DNA of 29,984 nt from Dunaliella salina (lineage: Eukaryota; Chlorophyta; Chlorophyceae; Chlamydomonadales; Dunaliellaceae), in assembly GCA_002284615.2 (NCBI GenBank), contig MU070041.1, positions 58,612 through 88,595 of the forward strand. The letters run 5' to 3'. The position numbers and the translations under genes were made by a program. Positions 26,621 through 29,984 of this stretch are shown in pieces (position 1 is the stretch's first letter; the number at the start of each line of letters is the position of its first letter). The notes beneath the pieces were generated by a model that had not been told where the DNA came from, did no database searches, and saw only the letters and a program-made list of their open reading frames with translations.

Positions 26621-27340
26621 AGAAAGTTACAAAAGAGAAGCCATCAGTCAAAACGCATGACTGCTATGCTGCAAATGACAAAGGAAGTTTGGCAAAAAGT
26701 AGTTGGAACGACCAGTTACCACCATCAAACATTCCGACCGTCTCCGTGACATGCGTGACATTTGGGCATAGAACTAAGAACAGGACGAGGAGGAACGATT
26801 TATGAGTACCATCATAAGCGGACCCCGCTGAATCTTCACAACATCCCCTCCAAATTGGACCATCTAGATTTCAGCTTATACAAGGGAGGAATCGTTTGTA
26901 ACAAGTTCAGTTACAGTTGATTACAATAATATTTGGTGGTTGTCCAGATGGGAACAGCCAATGCAGAAAATTTGGAACCCCTGGTGACATAGCTATATCT
27001 GCCTACATTGCATTTGGGATTGAGGCTTCAGCCAGTTAGATTGGCTGATCGTTTTGGTGGCAAAGGAAATGCATGAGATAAAAGCAGAATGTAGTCTTGG
27101 TTTTGGAATACACGCGAGTCAATCTCTCAGAAGAAGTTTGAGAATAGCGCAAGACACTGATGTCATCCTCCACCCTGGTAGTTTTCAACATAGTATGCCT
27201 AGCACTTACAAGCTGGGCATACTCAACAGAACGGGATAAAGTTCATGAGCAAGCTTAGGGGGGGGTAGACCGGCGAAATCGTTGACCACTTTAACAATCC
27301 AATTACAGGACTTGACGCATACTACCTTTCAACCAGGGGT
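26621..27340. other. No gene recognised
   Basis: Open frames (for example plus strand to 26805) overlap the opposite-strand LINE remnant and carry no motif. Nothing further can be supported between here and the tRNA-like segment. Confidence 0.4.
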
Positions 27341-27349
27341 CCCCGAAAG

Positions 27350-27445
27350 ACTGGGTTGTGGATTCTGCGTGGTCCAGCAGTTGCGCCTCTCGCGGTGACA
27401 CGGAGGTGGTCCCAAGTTTGAGCTCGGGTGGGCGGACCCTTGAGG
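27350..27445 (+). mobile_element. tRNA-like sequence, possible SINE head
   Basis: An A-box match (TGGTCCAGCAG, 27370-27380) and a weaker B-box (GTTTGAGCTC, 27416-27425) are spaced 46 bases apart, as in tRNA genes. A clean cloverleaf does not form. A minus-strand frame over it (PPTRAQTWDHLRV) is probably incidental. Confidence 0.4.
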
Positions 27446-28099
27446 TTCAATACGTTGTTTCGCGTAAAGTTGTTCTTTCCGTGATACTTGGTGGCCGGTC
27501 CCGCTTGCGTAGCTTTTCCCTTTTCCCATACTACCAGACGTCCAATCAGCAATGGATTTTCAGAGACAGATTGTTCTGTAATTCGATCGTCCAAGGTGAT
27601 CATGATCTACGCCAGATTGAAGTTTGGCAGGGTATCTGAGAAAACCTCAGAATTGCCCCAAAATTTCATTTTAAGCCTATTCGGTATTTACAATATAGAA
27701 ACGAGTACTACAAATTCAAAATGTAAGAAGGATCGACAGATAGTGCTCCATGAGCGGAAACAGACCTCAGGGCCTAAAGATGTAAACCCCCTGAAGACGT
27801 CTTCACCCACCCTGACGCAGCCAGACCAACAATTGACCCCTTCTTTTTTGCAATGCTATCTAGTTATGTTTCTGCTACACACCTGAGGGTAAATTTGACA
27901 AAAGGGGGAAAGTGGAACATCCTCGTTTTCCACCGCATGCCCCCTTTTTCCCTCTTTGAGCACCTGAGCTCACACATTGGGCCAATTTTCTACATACCTT
28001 TCTGACAGAGTTGAGGTTTTTCCACCAGAAAAGATGACTGTGCAAGAAGCTACTGGGATGGTGAAGCCAGGTATGCCCTCAGAAGTTTTCTACGCGCAA
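27446..28099. other. Unassigned, possibly 5' part of the following LINE
   Basis: The plus-strand frame 27488-27886 is open but has no motif I recognise. It may belong to the non-LTR element downstream. Confidence 0.35.
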
Positions 28100-29169
28100 A
28101 TCCCAAAGCAGGCCCTGTGACCACCCCCCTCGGGTATGCTCGGTATAACAAGTTCCACCAACGCCAATTTGTTCAAGTGCTTGCCTTGCTCCACAAAACC
28201 ATTAGCGGCCCACACACTCACAGCCCTTTTCTTAAAATCCACCACAGAGTCTTCTATGACAATAAGTTGACCAAGGTGAATGCAATGTGTGAGCAAATAC
28301 CACCTTCTGAAGCCTGTGCATGCATGCAGGACCTATGATGCCCAATATTTCCAAGAAATCCAACCATTATCTGCTCTGAGCACCTTACAAAAAGTAGTGC
28401 TTTTGAAGCTATGTGGAGCATTGTGGAAAACAGTTGCACGAAACCAACAGGATTGCAACGGCCGCACACAACTTCCATGCAGCTTTGACCGGAGGGGGTT
28501 GTTGTCCGCTGCAGACACCCTTCACTTCCTGTTTCCTTCTTGCTTTTAGATGCCTTTCAAGGATTGCGGCGCTGTGATTCCTTTGTTGAAGCTGTGCGGC
28601 AGGGTACTTCTATTTCTACTCAAGAGTTCACTGCTGACCTCAGGCACAGGTTGCGGGCAGTGTGGAGAGATGTTGAGGGAGTAAACCCACGGGAGACTTA
28701 CAGTAAATTGGCAACCTATCAAACTTTGTTTACAGTGCCTTTTGACCACGATGTGCGTGCCCCAGCCCACTTACCGAGACACATGCATTTGGATCCGTCT
28801 CAACATGTCGTAAAAAATGTTAGCCGATTCAGACTTAGGGCACACAGGCTGAAGGTAGAGACAGCGGATTGGGACTCTTTCGTGTGTGATTGCTGCTCTA
28901 GTACTGAGATTCAGGATGAAGTCCATGCCCTTTTGACGTGCAGAAACGCAGCTGTTTGTGATTTGAGGAGAAAGTACGCTTACCTGTTCAACTGCTTCTC
29001 AAATGTTTTTTCAATGGAACAACCTTATTTACAGCAAGTTAGTGTCCAGGCTGTACATGATTTCCTCTTGCAACACAACAACAAGCTTATTTGTTTATTT
29101 CTGAGCTTATGGAAATATGTTGGCTGGCGAGGACCAGTCACAGGCCGATCAGTTGAACAATCTGGCTGA
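28100..29169 (+). pseudogene. LINE C-terminal region, best-preserved copy (copy 4)
   Basis: The frame 28540-29169 (209 aa) is open to its natural end. It reads DAFQGLRRCDSFVEAVRQGT, SKLATYQTLFTVPF, HVVKNVSRFRLRAHRLKVE and the CCHC knuckle CDCCSSTEIQDEVHALLTC near 28888-28944, then QHNNKLICLFLSLWKY. Upstream 28117-28540 appears to be the preceding part of the same ORF, broken by stops and frame changes. The RT domain is not visible, so the copy is 5'-truncated or too decayed. The C-terminal knuckle is thought to bind nucleic acid during target-primed reverse transcription. Confidence 0.85.
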
Positions 29170-29183
29170 AGGTCCCCAAATGT

Positions 29184-29207
29184 AAATCCAAATCCAAATC
29201 CAAATCC
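29184..29207 (+). repeat. (AAATCC)4 tail of LINE copy 4
   Basis: Four exact AAATCC units begin 15 bases after the ORF stop, where the 3' tail of a non-LTR element is expected. No poly(A) is present. Confidence 0.85.
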
Positions 29208-29500
29208 TTCTTGCTTTGTGGTGAGGACTCCTTCGCCATTCTTTTGCTGCTTTCTAGAACAGACTTCTACTTTTCCTTTGGTCAAGGGCCCTGAGCGCCT
29301 CCCTGCTCTACTTGGACAACGTTTCCATTTCCTCCATTGATTGAGGGAGAGTTCTCCCAGCCTACCCACGTTTCCTCCTCTTTTCGTTTCCCTTATGGAC
29401 ATGACTTGTTTATTTTTACTTCCGCTTCCCTTTTTTACTCTTTTCCATGAGGCTTATTTCAATTGGTTACAAACCTCAGTTTTTCCGAGTCAGAAATTTC
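29208..29500. other. Pyrimidine-rich intergenic DNA, no gene
   Basis: Rich in CTTT and TTCC runs on the plus strand. Short open frames only. Confidence 0.5.
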
Positions 29501-29504
29501 CTGG

Positions 29505-29632
29505 CACGGTTGAAGAGCGGTTGATGCGGTTGATGGGCGGTTGAAATTATTTCAACCGCTTTTCAACCGCAAGGGGTTGAATCAACCGTGCGGTTGAAAT
29601 CAACCGCTTCAACCGCAATTCAACCGCACGGT
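29505..29632. repeat. Cluster of CGGTTGA / TCAACCG repeats forming palindromes
   Basis: About eleven CGGTTGA or TCAACCG heptamers lie in 128 bases: five forward, six reverse. They form a 23-bp palindrome (29537-29559, GCGGTTGAAAT-T-ATTTCAACCGC) and perfect 13-bp arms CCGTGCGGTTGAA (29586-29598) with TTCAACCGCACGG (29619-29631). The forward units are mainly on the left and the reverse ones mainly on the right. Confidence 0.95.
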
Positions 29633-29899
29633 GATATTTGAACTTCAAGCTAAATTAAATTGGGGCAACATGGGGGCTTGTTTGGCACATTTTGGGCAGA
29701 GTAAGCATAATTGATAGTAGCCTCTGTGTAAAATACCCTTGTTAGTTTGAATCTAGACATTCGTCACTGATTGGCAACTTGGCAGAGTCTGAAAGGGGTC
29801 TGAATCAGAGGTATTCAGTGACTGAACAGTCTGGGATGGCCAAGGATCAGAGGGTCTGAATCAAAGGAAAAAGGGTCTGATTGGAGGTCTGGCTACTGA

Positions 29900-29984
29900 C
29901 AGAATAGACACCTGTCTTGGATGGGATCATAAACCTGTCTTAAATGGATTAAGACACCTGTTTTGGATGGAATCAGACAAAAAG
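29900..29984 (+). repeat. Degenerate 23-26-bp tandem repeat at the window end
   Basis: GACACCTGTCTTGGATGGGATCA, AACCTGTCTTAAATGGATTAA and GACACCTGTTTTGGATGGAATC follow each other and run to the edge. Short GGTCTGAATCAGAGG-type repeats precede it (29800-29895). Confidence 0.8.

Noticed and set aside
27322..27603. 93-aa minus-strand frame as a protein gene
   Set aside because: It overlaps the tRNA-like A/B-box segment and looks like a chance reading of repeat DNA.

Overview
The window is eukaryotic nuclear DNA, most likely from a green alga (Chlorophyta, probably Chlamydomonadales). Two conserved housekeeping genes are split by many spliceosomal introns, the coding exons are GC-rich against a much more AT-rich and repetitive background, and the retroelement fragments resemble non-LTR families I associate with chlamydomonadalean algae. 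TGTAA, the usual algal poly(A) signal, follows the eIF5A gene. The species cannot be fixed from the sequence alone.

Two real genes are supported, arranged head to head. On the + strand, 21394-23873 encodes translation factor eIF5A in six exons (164 aa, hypusine motif intact, first intron GC-AG). On the - strand, starting upstream of eIF5A and ending at 8578, lies dihydroneopterin aldolase (FolB/DHNA, folate synthesis). Its conserved exons sit at 20495-20582 (5' limit uncertain, possibly to 20926), 20150-20239, 8832-9021 and 8578-8621. All junctions agree in phase, which implies an intron of about 11.1 kb (9022-20149).

That intron is full of repeats. It holds at least five copies or fragments of a short TIR element with CAGAG termini, a 9-bp target duplication and an internal hairpin; two copies have exact 9-bp duplications. 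One copy carries a second, unrelated TIR element (1007 bp) nested in it, also with an exact 9-bp duplication. A duplicated segment supplies the unoccupied version of one insertion site. The intron also holds a TAA microsatellite, a GCAT-rich minisatellite, a 155-bp tandem duplication and a tRNA-like SINE head.

The left flank (1-8577) and the right flank (24320-29984) are decayed retroelement territory. One family has an LPAW segment, an RNase H domain and a C-terminal motif of the type LVEVKYC (151-1381 minus, 3690-4092 plus, about 6940-7040 plus). A second family has a YADD reverse transcriptase and a C-terminal CCHC knuckle (4207-4716, 4720-6195, 26190-26620 minus, 28100-29207). The second family ends in short AATCC-type tandem repeats. 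All copies are broken by frameshifts or stops. No bacterial-style operon, CRISPR array, rRNA or intact tRNA was seen.
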